Source: Gemmataceae bacterium (lineage in GTDB: Bacteria > Planctomycetota > Planctomycetia > Gemmatales > Gemmataceae). Taken from it: DNA of 39,954 nucleotides. The first letter of the stretch is position 1. Every line of letters starts with the position of its first letter. The position numbers and the translations under genes are program-made. The notes under the pieces are model-generated. The model was given only the letters and a program-made list of their open reading frames with translations, did not search any database and was not told the origin of the DNA. This document shows, piece after piece, positions 32,928 to 39,954 of this stretch. Location of the stretch: contig JAQGHQ010000010.1 of the NCBI GenBank assembly GCA_028288765.1, positions 1 to 39,954 on the forward strand. Reading direction: 5' to 3'.

Positions 32928-33187
32928 GTCTGCCCGACCGGCGGCGTTGCGGATGCCCGGTGGGCGTCCCAGTCCTCGGCGCGATCCCCGGGTACGCCCG
33001 GGGCAGTTCGCGGCGAACTGGCGTTCGGAGATCATTGCAGTCCGGTCCTTTCGATGAGGATGTTGGTCCGCCCGGCATGATGGCCCGCCGGCTTGCCTGT
33101 CGTCTCCCTCGGTAGGTGGTTCGGTTTGTAAGACGAGAATCGCTCGACTGGCATGAAAATTGCATTCGAGAAGGCATTCGCAAAGCG

Positions 33188-33528
33188 ACCTGATATACGA
33201 ACCCGTGACGGTGTCCGCTTCGGGTCCCCCTCTCCCCGTCGGGTGCTTTGTCGAAATCCTCGGTCCGGCCTCGGCGGTTGGCCTCGGTCTTCACCCCGAA
33301 GGGGTGGGACAGGATAGCCCAGGGCAACGCCCTGGGCGGCCGGGGGCCGGGAAGAGGAGGGTCGATGGCTCCGGAACCCAGGGCGTTGCCCTGGGCTATC
33401 CTGTCCCAGCCTTTCAGGCTGAAATCCCATATTCGCTGATCGCTCAAGGATTTCGACAAAGCACCCAGCGGGGAGAGGGGAGAAAACCGGACCCCGCCAC
33501 CGGGTTCCTGTATGAGGAGGCCTTGTTT
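33188..33528. mobile_element. MITE-like nested inverted-repeat element without coding capacity
   Basis: The inner arms at 33305-33336 and 33377-33408 are perfect 32-nt inverted repeats (core GGATAGCCCAGGGCAACGCC), with a 40-nt loop. Outside them, 33230-33260 and 33447-33477 are 31-nt inverted repeats with two mismatches (core GTGCTTTGTCGAAATCCT). The similarity continues outward to about 33188 and 33528, so the terminal arms are about 70-80 nt long but imperfect. No transposase is encoded; mobility is inferred from structure only. The inner arm resembles positions 51-80. Confidence 0.7.
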
Positions 33529-33556
33529 TGAACGCTGAAAGCGTTCCAGACCAGAG

Positions 33557-33584
33557 CCCAGGGTCGCGCTTCGCGCACCCTGGG
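33557..33584. repeat. Hairpin repeat upstream of the DUF1501 gene
   Basis: CCCAGGGT-CGCG pairs with CGCG-ACCCTGGG in a tight hairpin (CTT loop region). A smaller perfect hairpin, GAACGCT-GAA-AGCGTTC, lies at 33531-33547. Both look like intergenic palindromic repeats rather than terminators, because they precede the plus-strand gene at 33729. Confidence 0.6.
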
Positions 33585-33728
33585 TGAAGAGATCCGGGTG
33601 ACGATCGCCCCACCGATGATTCGACCCGCGACAGGCTTGCGGACCGACCGATTTCCGGGGATACTCACCTCAACCTCGATTCGCTCCCGCCAGTGGCCCG
33701 TCCCGGGGTCACGCGAGGTATTCCCGCC

Positions 33729-35171
33729 ATGCCCGCACCCACTGCCTTCGCCCACCCCACATTCACCCGCCGCACCGCCCTCCAGGCCGGGGCCTCCAGC
33801 CTCCTCGGCCTCGGGCTCGGCGAGCTCCGCCAGCTCCGGGCCGCGGGCGACGGCTCGACCCGCGGGCACCCGGCGAAGGCGGTGATCTACGTGTTTCTCT
33901 CCGGCGGGCTGGCCCAGCACGAGAGCTTCGACCCGAAACCGGACGCCCCCGATAGCATCCGCGGGGAGTTCGCCAGCATCCCGACCGCGACCCCCGGCGT
34001 GCGGATCACCGAGCACCTCCCGCTCCTCGCCACCCGGTCGGACCGGTGGGCCCTGGTCCGGTCGCTCACCCACCGGTCGAACGACCACTCGGCCGGGCAC
34101 CACATCATGCTCACCGGCCGCGGGGACATCCCGGTCGGGTTCAACCCGAGCGCCCCGAAACCGACGGACCACCCCTCGCTCGCGGCGGTGGCGGGCGCGG
34201 TGACCGCGCCCCGCAACAACCTCCCCCCGGCCGTCGTCCTTCCCGACAAGATCGTCCACAACAGCGGGCGGGTGATCCCCGGCCAGTTCGCGGGCGTGAT
34301 GGGCCGGCCGCGCGACCCGTGGTTCCTCGAAGCCTCGGCGTTCGAGCCCCGGGCGTACGGGGCCTACCCGGAGTACGAGTTCGACCACCAGCAGCGGGCG
34401 TATTCCCCGGCCCGGAAGGGATTCGTCATCCCCGACCTGAGCCTCCCCGCCGGGGTGGACCCGGCCCGGTTCGGCGGCCGGCTCGGCATGCTCAAGGGGA
34501 TCGACCGGCAGCGCCACCTGCTCGACGCCGCGGCGGCGGGCGTGTTCGACCGGTCCCGGCAGGACGCGGTTTCGCTCCTCACCGACGCCCGGGTGCGGAA
34601 GGCGTTCGACCTGAACCACGCCGACCCGAAAGACCTCGACCGGTACGGCCGCAATGCGTTCGGGTGGTCGCTGCTCATGGCCGCCCGGCTCGTGGAGGCG
34701 GGCGTGAACCTTGTGCAGGTGAACCTCGGGAACAACGAGACGTGGGACACGCACGGGAACGCGTTCCCGCACCTGAAGACGAAGCTCCTCCCGCCGACCG
34801 ACAAGGCACTCGCCGCCCTGCTCGACGACCTTTCCGACCGCGGGCTGCTCGACGATACGCTGATCGTGATGGCGGGGGAGTTCGGGCGGACGCCGAAGAT
34901 CAGCACGCTGGCGCAGTTCTACAAGGGGCCGGGCCGCGACCACTGGGGGGCGGTGCAGAGCCTGTGGCTGGCCGGCGGCGGGGTGAAGGGCGGCCGGGTG
35001 GTGGGCTCGTCCGACAAGACCGGCGGCTACCCGGCGACCGACCCGCAGACCCCGGAGAACTTCGCCGCGACGATCTACTCCGCGCTCGGCATCCCGAAGA
35101 CGGCCGCCTGGCACGACGCGGAGAACCGCCCGCACCACCTCTACTACGGCGACCCGATGCCGGTGATGTGA
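33729..35171 (+). CDS. Tat-exported DUF1501 protein
   Basis: 480 residues; the ATG at 33729 follows GAGGT. A twin-arginine signal (FTRRTALQAGASSLLGLGLG, RR at 14-15) targets it to the Tat pathway. The DUF1501 core follows: KAVIYVFLSGGLAQHESFDP, then APDSIRGEFASI, EHLPLLATRSDRWALVRS and VMAGEFGRTPKIS. The family has an alkaline-phosphatase/sulfatase-like fold and is greatly expanded in planctomycetes, where it often sits next to DUF1549/DUF1553 cytochrome-type genes; none is present here. Activity is unproven. Upstream lies a repeat-rich region without genes. Confidence 0.93.
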   Translation: MPAPTAFAHPTFTRRTALQAGASSLLGLGLGELRQLRAAGDGSTRGHPAKAVIYVFLSGGLAQHESFDPKPDAPDSIRGEFASIPTATPGVRITEHLPLLATRSDRWALVRSLTHRSNDHSAGHHIMLTGRGDIPVGFNPSAPKPTDHPSLAAVAGAVTAPRNNLPPAVVLPDKIVHNSGRVIPGQFAGVMGRPRDPWFLEASAFEPRAYGAYPEYEFDHQQRAYSPARKGFVIPDLSLPAGVDPARFGGRLGMLKGIDRQRHLLDAAAAGVFDRSRQDAVSLLTDARVRKAFDLNHADPKDLDRYGRNAFGWSLLMAARLVEAGVNLVQVNLGNNETWDTHGNAFPHLKTKLLPPTDKALAALLDDLSDRGLLDDTLIVMAGEFGRTPKISTLAQFYKGPGRDHWGAVQSLWLAGGGVKGGRVVGSSDKTGGYPATDPQTPENFAATIYSALGIPKTAAWHDAENRPHHLYYGDPMPVM

Positions 35172-35190
35172 CGCCGCCCGACGACCCGCT

Positions 35191-35763
35191 TTACTTGTTG
35201 ACCGCCAGACCCAACCCGACCAGGATGATCACGCCGATCACGATCCCGACGAGCGAATACAGGCCGATGTGAAGGGCCCCGATCGGCTTTCCGGACTTGC
35301 GGTTGTACGCCGCCCGGCACCGGTCGCACCGCACCATGCTGAAGAGCGCCGGCCCCAGAACCCCGCCCCACCAGGTGAACGAGACCTTGGTCGACCGCCG
35401 GGACCCGCAGCTCGGGCAGCGACCCGGGCGCGGTTCGCGGTCGTCCTCCTCCTCGTCTTCTTCCCTGTCCCGCCGTCGGCGGGGCCGGTCCTCCTCGTCC
35501 CGTTCGTCCTCGTCCCGGTCCCGAGGGCGGCGGGGCCGTTCGTCCTCGTCCTGGTCCCGTTCGTCCTCGTCCCGCGCCCGTTTTCGGGGCTGCTCCTCGA
35601 CCGGTTCAGCCCGGGCTCTCGGTCGGGGGGCTGGTGCTCGTTTCGCGACGAACTCGTGCGAGCACCGCGGGCACGCCACCTCCTCGCCGACCAGATCCGG
35701 CTGGACCTTCAATGCGGCATCGCACTCCGGACAGCTGATGCGGACCCGGGGGTCGGTACTCAT
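35191..35763 (-). CDS. Double zinc-ribbon protein with a charged linker and C-terminal membrane helix
   Basis: 190 residues. The N-terminal zinc ribbon (CPEC at 11-14, CPRC at 31-34, in the style of MJ0042/zf-ribbon domains) is followed by about 70 residues of Arg/Asp/Glu repeats (RDRDEDERDEEDRPRRRRDR). A second CxxC pair follows (GRCPSCGSRRSTK and VRCDRCRAAYN), then a final membrane helix (IGLYSLVGIVIGVIILVGLG). The soluble part is probably cytoplasmic. The acidic-basic linker is low complexity and should be disordered. It ends 20 bp from the convergent DUF1501 stop. Function unknown. Confidence 0.85.
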   Translation of the reverse strand: MSTDPRVRISCPECDAALKVQPDLVGEEVACPRCSHEFVAKRAPAPRPRARAEPVEEQPRKRARDEDERDQDEDERPRRPRDRDEDERDEEDRPRRRRDREEDEEEDDREPRPGRCPSCGSRRSTKVSFTWWGGVLGPALFSMVRCDRCRAAYNRKSGKPIGALHIGLYSLVGIVIGVIILVGLGLAVNK

Positions 35764-35856
35764 GACGGGCGGTCTCGGGCGGTGAGTCGATTGTCGGTTC
35801 GGCGGACGAGAACAACAATAACGTCACCGTCCGGCCGGGACAACGCCCCGGCAGGG

Positions 35857-35891
35857 AAAGTCGTCCACTCGCCCAGCGAGCGGACGACTTT
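35857..35891 (-). terminator. Terminator hairpin after the phosphatase-fold lipoprotein gene
   Basis: AAAGTCGTCC (35857-35866) pairs perfectly with GGACGACTTT (35882-35891), with CTCG/CGAG pairing inside the loop. On the minus strand the stem ends in TTT, 36 bp past the stop at 35927. Confidence 0.7.
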
Positions 35892-35926
35892 GAAAGGCCC
35901 CGGCCCGCCACCAGCTGCGATGGCGG

Positions 35927-36793
35927 TTACCGGGTGGCGAGGTACTGCCGGATCGCGGCCCAGAAGGCCCGCGGTTCGTCCCCGGCGTCGGTCAGCCCGA
36001 CCGCCCGGGCGCGGATCCTGGACACCTCGGCGTTCTCCAGGTCGACCGTGCGGAAGTACAGGTACCACACGGCCCCGGTCCGCAGCCCGTCGTCGTCGAA
36101 CACGTACACCGGCCGGGCCGCCTTCTCGCCGATCGCGGCGGTCACCGCGTCGTACGCGGCGGGTAGCTTCTCCGGGGTCGTTTCCACCGCGACGAACGAC
36201 AGCCCGCGCTTCTCGGCCACCTCGCGGGCGGCGGACGTGTCGGCCCCGGCCGGGTGCAGGTACACCACCGCCCGATAGCCGGTCCGCTTGAGCGCGTCGA
36301 ACCCCTCCAGGGCCGGCTTGCGGCCGGTCGCCACCCTGTCCTTGATCTTCGTGAACCCGGGCAGGCCCGCGACCTCGGCGGTCGTGGCCGGCCGCGCCAC
36401 CTTGTTCGCGATGGGTGGCTCGGGCGTCTGGCCCGCCGGCCCCTTCATCGGCCCGCCGAGGACCCCGGCGGCCGCCCCGGGCGCGGGGGCCAGTCTCCGC
36501 GACGACGAGCTGCCGGGGAGCGGGTCGGGGAGCAGGGGCTCCCGGGCCGGACCGCCGGCCGGGGCCGGACCGGCCGGCCCGAAGTCGGGCGGCGGGAGGT
36601 TCCCCGGGCCGACCCACGGGACGTTGGCCGAGCCCGGGGTGACCGGGACGCCGGCGGGCGGCATGTTGGCCGTCCCGGACGGGAGGAACGGGCGCGGCAG
36701 CGGGTCGTCCGACCGGCAGCACTTGTGCTTGCAACCGACGGCCCCGAGCAGCGGCCCGGCCACGACGGCGGACACGAGCAGGCGGCGAATCAT
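35927..36793 (-). CDS. Lipoprotein with an inactive-looking dual-specificity-phosphatase fold
   Basis: 288 residues. A lipobox (LLGAVGC, Cys21) is followed by a Cys/Lys cluster and about 110 residues of Pro/Gly/Ala linker. Residues ~150-288 follow the cyclin-phosphatase/DSP-like layout: LKRTGYRAVVYLHPAGAD, VAEKRGLSFVAVETTPEKL, the P-loop position, then AVWYLYFRTVDLENAEVSRI. The P-loop, normally HCxxGxxR, reads YVFDDDGLRTGAVW, so the catalytic Cys is replaced by Asp233 and the His by Phe232. It is probably a binding or structural pseudophosphatase in the envelope. The fold assignment is by pattern and moderately sure. Confidence 0.75.
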   Translation of the reverse strand: MIRRLLVSAVVAGPLLGAVGCKHKCCRSDDPLPRPFLPSGTANMPPAGVPVTPGSANVPWVGPGNLPPPDFGPAGPAPAGGPAREPLLPDPLPGSSSSRRLAPAPGAAAGVLGGPMKGPAGQTPEPPIANKVARPATTAEVAGLPGFTKIKDRVATGRKPALEGFDALKRTGYRAVVYLHPAGADTSAAREVAEKRGLSFVAVETTPEKLPAAYDAVTAAIGEKAARPVYVFDDDGLRTGAVWYLYFRTVDLENAEVSRIRARAVGLTDAGDEPRAFWAAIRQYLATR

Positions 36794-37050
36794 GGCGCGA
36801 CCTCCGCGGGCGACCTACGTTCCGACGTTTGATTCTACGGCAGGAACGTGGCGCGCCGACGGAACTTGAGTCGTTCCGGACGGATTCCGGTTATTCCGGA
36901 GGACGGTCCTGCCGGTCGCGCAGGATGTGCAGGGCGCAGGGGGTGGGTAAACCTGGCGGACCGCGCCCGGCCGGGCCGGCGGTTCCACTTGTCCGGGCCG
37001 GCGGGCGTCGCTATGGCCCGCGGCGTGCCCCATCATTACTCGGAGCTGCC

Positions 37051-38004
37051 ATGCCCGCGGCCCTCAGCCTCCAGGACGTCCGCGTCCGGTTCGGCGACCG
37101 CCTCGCCGTCGACGGGGTGTCGCTGGACGTCCGCCGGGGCGAGATCGTCGGGCTGCTCGGGCCGAACGGGTCGGGGAAAAGTACCACGCTCGCCGTCGCG
37201 GCCGGGGTGCTCGACCCGGCCGAGGGGGTTGTGGCGGTCGAGGGGGTCCGGCGGGCCGCCGACCCGGCCGGGTTCGCGGCCCGGGTCGGGCTCGTGCCCC
37301 AGGACTGCGCGCTGTACGACGAGCTGACCGCGGCCGACAACCTGATGTTCTTCGGGAAGCTGTACGGCCTCGCCGGCCGCGACCTGCGGCGGCGGGTGGT
37401 CCGGACGCTCTCCCGGGTCGGGATGGCGGGCCGGGCCGGGCACCGGGTCGGGACGCTGTCCGGCGGGATGAAGCAGCGGGTGAACCTCGCGGCCGCACTG
37501 CTCCACGACCCGCCGGTCCTGCTGCTCGACGAGCCGACCGCGGCCCTCGACCCGGCCGGCCGCGACGCCCTGTTCGCCGACCTCGCCCGGGTCCGCGACG
37601 ACGGGCACGCCGTCCTCCTGTCCACCCACCGCCTGGACGAGGCCGAACAGGGGTGCGACCGGGTCGCCGTCCTGGACCGCGGGAAGCTCGCCGCCCTCGG
37701 GGAGCCCGGCGCGCTGTTCCGCTCCCGGGCCTCCGACCGGGCGGTCCTGTACGGGCACCTGCGGGCGCGGCCGCCGCGGTTCCTGGTCCGGGCGATCCGT
37801 CACCAGCTCGGCCCGCGGGTCGAACTGGATGTGACCGGCCGGCGGCTCCGGCTCGCGGCCGAAAGCAGCGAGGCCCTCGGCCGGGCCCTCGCGCGGGTGC
37901 TGACGGAAGGCGTCGAGATGGACACGTTCCACACCCCACCCGGAACGCTGGAGCGGGTGCTCCGGCACCGCGAAGCCGGGGCCCGAAGCGGAGTGGCGCC
38001 TTGA
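37051..38004 (+). CDS. ABC transporter ATP-binding protein (ABC-2 type)
   Basis: 317 residues; the ATG at 37051 follows GGAG at about 6 nt. Walker A is GPNGSGKST (37-45), the Q-loop region is LVPQDCALYDE, the signature is LSGGMKQR (136-143) and Walker B is LLLDEPTAALD (157-167), followed by the switch His (LLSTHRLDEAEQG). It resembles the ATPases of Na+/drug or antibiotic exporters (NatA type). The C-terminal ~80 residues are extra. Its stop overlaps the next start by 4 nt (TTGA), so the permease is translationally coupled. Substrate unknown. Confidence 0.95.
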   Translation: MPAALSLQDVRVRFGDRLAVDGVSLDVRRGEIVGLLGPNGSGKSTTLAVAAGVLDPAEGVVAVEGVRRAADPAGFAARVGLVPQDCALYDELTAADNLMFFGKLYGLAGRDLRRRVVRTLSRVGMAGRAGHRVGTLSGGMKQRVNLAAALLHDPPVLLLDEPTAALDPAGRDALFADLARVRDDGHAVLLSTHRLDEAEQGCDRVAVLDRGKLAALGEPGALFRSRASDRAVLYGHLRARPPRFLVRAIRHQLGPRVELDVTGRRLRLAAESSEALGRALARVLTEGVEMDTFHTPPGTLERVLRHREAGARSGVAP

Positions 38005-39200
38005 CCCGACCCCCGCTCTCCCATCTGGTCCTCGCCCTGGCGGGGAAGGACTGGCAGCTGTTCTGGGCCGACCGCCGGGCGGCCGTGCTGTGCTTCGTCG
38101 TACCGGTCGTCCTGGCGTCCGCGTTCGGGCTGATCTTCGGCCGGTCGACGGAGGACCGGGCGGCGACCCGCCTGCCGGTCGCGGTCGTCGTCGAGGACGA
38201 CGGGCCGTTCACCCGCCGGGTCGCCGACGCGGTGCTCGCGTCGGACCGGCTGGAGGCGGTGGAGCTCACGCGGGCCGAGGCCGAGACGCGGGTCGCCGAC
38301 CGCCGGCCGGGGGTGGCGGTCGTGCTGCCCCGCGGGTTCGAGCGGGTCAAGGACTGGACGCCCGGCGGGGGCGGCGACCGCCCGCCGGTCGAGATCCTGC
38401 ACCACCCGACCACGGTCGCCGAGCGGCAGTGGGCCGAGGGGGTGCTGACCGAGACCGTGATGCGGGGGCTCGCCCGCGAGAAGCTCGGCGGGCTGGCCGG
38501 CGCGGGGGGGGACGCCTTCGCCCCGCCGTTCCGCACCGAGGCGGCCCCGGTCACCGGGCCGGGCCGGGCCCACTTCAACGCCTACACGCACAGCTTCTGC
38601 GGGATGACCCTGCAATACTTGCTGTTCTGGGGGATGGAGAGCGGGCTCCTGTTCCTCCGCGAGCGGCAGCGCGGGACGTGGGTCCGGATGCGGGCCGCCC
38701 CGGTCCCGCTCGGGGCGGTGCTGCTCGGGAAGATGCTCGCCACCGCCGGGATCGCCCTGCTCATGGTCCTGGTCACGTTCGGGTTCGGGCGGGTCGCGTT
38801 CGGCGTCACGGTGACCGGGTCGTGGCCCGGGTTCGTGCTCCTCGCGCTCGCGGCGAGCGGGCTGGCGGCGGCCACCGGTCTCCTGGTGGCGGCCGTCGGC
38901 GGGACGGAAGCCCGGGCGCGGAGCGTGAGCATCCTGGTGATCCTCGGGGTGTCGATGGTCGGCGGGCTGTGGCTCCCCGCGTTCCTTCTCCCGGGCTGGG
39001 TGCGGGACCTGGCCCTGTCCCTCCCGACGACGTGGGCGATGCGGGGGCTGGACGGCGTGACCTGGCAGGGCTGGGGGTTCGCGGCCGCGCTGCCGAGCGT
39101 GGCCGCGGTGGCCGGGTTCGCCGCGGTGTTCCTGGCGGTCGCGGTCGCCAGGCTGGTGGCCGCCGACCGCCGCGGGCGGCGCGGCGGGTGCCCGGGTTGA
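38001..39200 (+). CDS. ABC-2 type transporter permease
   Basis: 399 residues from a TTG at 38001 that overlaps the ATPase stop (TTGA) and has GGAG eight nt upstream; no closer ATG or GTG exists. Helix 1 is AVLCFVVPVVLASAFGLIFG. A long extracytoplasmic domain with VVVEDDGPFTRRVADAVLAS follows, then a cluster of C-terminal helices (LATAGIALLMVLVTFGFG, FVLLALAASGLAAATGLLVA, ILVILGVSMVGGLWLPAFLL, VAAVAGFAAVFLAVAVARLV). The layout matches ABC-2 permeases of the YhgE/NatB type. It works with the adjacent ATPase as an exporter. Confidence 0.92.
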   Translation: MTRPPLSHLVLALAGKDWQLFWADRRAAVLCFVVPVVLASAFGLIFGRSTEDRAATRLPVAVVVEDDGPFTRRVADAVLASDRLEAVELTRAEAETRVADRRPGVAVVLPRGFERVKDWTPGGGGDRPPVEILHHPTTVAERQWAEGVLTETVMRGLAREKLGGLAGAGGDAFAPPFRTEAAPVTGPGRAHFNAYTHSFCGMTLQYLLFWGMESGLLFLRERQRGTWVRMRAAPVPLGAVLLGKMLATAGIALLMVLVTFGFGRVAFGVTVTGSWPGFVLLALAASGLAAATGLLVAAVGGTEARARSVSILVILGVSMVGGLWLPAFLLPGWVRDLALSLPTTWAMRGLDGVTWQGWGFAAALPSVAAVAGFAAVFLAVAVARLVAADRRGRRGGCPG

Positions 39201-39254
39201 GTCTCGGTCTGTCGGGTCTGTCGGGTCTGCCGAGACCCGAGACCCGAGACCCGA
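39201..39254. repeat. Word-repeat element: TCGGGTCTG units facing GAGACCCGA units
   Basis: The left half repeats TGTCGGGTC-type words and the right half repeats GAGACCC three times as an inverse complement, giving a hairpin directly after the permease stop. It may double as a terminator. It has the same layout as the elements at 15163, 20286 and 21721. Confidence 0.8.
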
Positions 39255-39274
39255 TTGCGTGAGGGCGATCGACC

Positions 39275-39907
39275 ATGACGACGACGTTCGGCCGGATCTC
39301 GTTCGCCCTTCTCATCGGCGCGGTGGTGGCCGGTTCGGCGGCCACCCAGCCGCCGGGGGCGGTCATGCCGGCGGGCCAAGCCGATCCGCAACCCGTCCCG
39401 CTCGTGCTATCGGACCAGTTCGACCAGAAGACCGACCTCGCCGCCCACCGTGGGGCGGTGGTAATCCTCGTGTACGGCGACCGGAAGGGGACGGACGCGT
39501 GTCGGGCGCTCGGCGCGCAGCTGCACGTCTGCTGGCACCCGGACGCGAAGGGACAGCCGCCGGCGAAGGCGCACGCGGCCCCGGTCGTCGGGCTGGACGG
39601 GTTGCAGCCGGGGCGGGAGTCGCCGGACGTGCGGGTGGTCCCGGTCGCGTGTTGCGGGAAGGTGCCCGGGCCGGTCCGCGGGGCGATCCGTGGGCAGATC
39701 GCGAAGGGCTCGCCCGAGGTGCCGGTGTGGCTCGACTTCGGCGACGCGATGAAGACGGCGTTCGGACTGACCCCCGGGGAGCCGAACGTGGTCGTGTTCG
39801 ACGCCGCCGGCCGGCTCCGGATGAAGGTCAACGGGGCGCCCGACCAGGCCGCCCTCGATCGGCTCGTGAAGGCGGTGCAGGGGCTGCGGTATGAGGCCGC
39901 AAAATAG
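39275..39907 (+). CDS. Secreted thioredoxin-fold protein lacking the CxxC motif
   Basis: 210 residues from the ATG at 39275. The signal peptide FALLIGAVVAGSAA is followed by a thioredoxin-like layout: LVLSDQFDQKTDLAAHRGAV, then VVILVYGDRKGTDACRALGA, PVWLDFGDAMKTAFGLTPGE and PNVVVFDAAGRLRMKVNG. The position of the redox CxxC is occupied by RKGTDA, so disulfide exchange is unlikely. A C-C pair (VACCGK) occurs later. It resembles peroxiredoxin/YtfJ-type periplasmic proteins of uncertain role. Confidence 0.75.
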   Translation: MTTTFGRISFALLIGAVVAGSAATQPPGAVMPAGQADPQPVPLVLSDQFDQKTDLAAHRGAVVILVYGDRKGTDACRALGAQLHVCWHPDAKGQPPAKAHAAPVVGLDGLQPGRESPDVRVVPVACCGKVPGPVRGAIRGQIAKGSPEVPVWLDFGDAMKTAFGLTPGEPNVVVFDAAGRLRMKVNGAPDQAALDRLVKAVQGLRYEAAK

Positions 39908-39937
39908 GTAGGGTGGGTCGAGTCTTCGAGGCCCACC
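39908..39937 (+). repeat. Dispersed 30-nt hairpin repeat, copy B
   Basis: This copy differs from 30813-30842 by one base (CTTCG against CTGCG). GGTGGG pairs with CCCACC, and CGA with TCG. It starts directly after the stop of the thioredoxin-fold gene and may act as its terminator. Confidence 0.85.
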
Positions 39938-39954
39938 GGTGTTAATCTCGGTGG

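Noticed and set aside
32580..33080. Plus-strand protein of 166 residues across the array
   Set aside because: Its repeated VRSAETT segments are just the DNA repeat translated. Open frames exist on both strands because the period is a multiple of three, and no ribosome-binding site or domain is seen.
33188..33528. Insertion sequence
   Set aside because: No transposase frame of useful length or recognisable motif lies between the inverted repeats, so only a non-autonomous element can be claimed.

Overview
The window looks like chromosomal DNA of a Gemmata-type planctomycete (order Gemmatales). I infer this from very high G+C, a DUF1501 Tat-exported protein, an ECF sigma factor fused to a membrane anchor and a long C-terminal region, three planctomycete-style squalene-cyclase-fold repeat proteins, a Hanks-type kinase, and gene borders filled with palindromic or 'word-like' short repeats. 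No tRNA, rRNA, transposase, integrase or CRISPR-Cas gene was recognised.

Layout. Positions 1-302 hold no gene, only repeat and hairpin DNA. From 303 to 18124 every gene is on the minus strand: a secreted BNR/sortilin-type propeller protein with two PDZ domains; the sigma-factor fusion; a SirB1-like transglutaminase-fold protein; a TPR protein; an FHA protein; greA; a three-gene cassette (degenerate ImmA/IrrE-like protein, retropepsin-like protein, small DUF5678-like protein); a Ser/Thr kinase; an M42 aminopeptidase; purH; and tilS. From 18256 the plus strand carries a DUF2752 membrane protein, a lipoprotein and nuoI-nuoA-nuoB-nuoC. After that come a Tyr/Pro/Gly-rich secreted protein, an SGNH hydrolase (minus), an FkbM methyltransferase, a small possibly frameshifted protein and a TPR protein, and only then nuoD. 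A secreted, membrane-anchored protein of unknown function follows. Positions 27873-32480 (minus) hold three tandem cyclase-fold repeat proteins. Positions 32481-33728 have no convincing gene but contain an 84-bp-period repeat array and a nested inverted-repeat element. The right end holds a DUF1501 protein, a zinc-ribbon membrane protein, a lipoprotein with an inactive-looking phosphatase fold, an ABC ATPase/permease pair and a thioredoxin-fold secreted protein.

How the genes work together. nuoI, A, B, C and D encode part of respiratory complex I; the remaining subunits are not here. purH and tilS are housekeeping genes (purine synthesis, tRNA modification), and greA serves transcription elongation. 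The sigma fusion, kinase and FHA protein are signalling parts, and much of the rest is exported protein of unknown role.

Most notable. (1) The array at 32735-32927 has three copies of a conserved 25-mer exactly 84 bp apart, each followed by a hairpin whose third base pair differs in every copy yet stays paired (A-T, T-A, G-C). (2) A 90-nt element with perfect 25-nt inverted arms sits in frame inside tilS, and a related half-element appears in purH. (3) The nuo gene junctions are filled by different short-word repeat arrays with inverted complements, in places replacing the Shine-Dalgarno region. (4) The cassette at 10847-12532 pairs two peptidase-like folds with a small protein.
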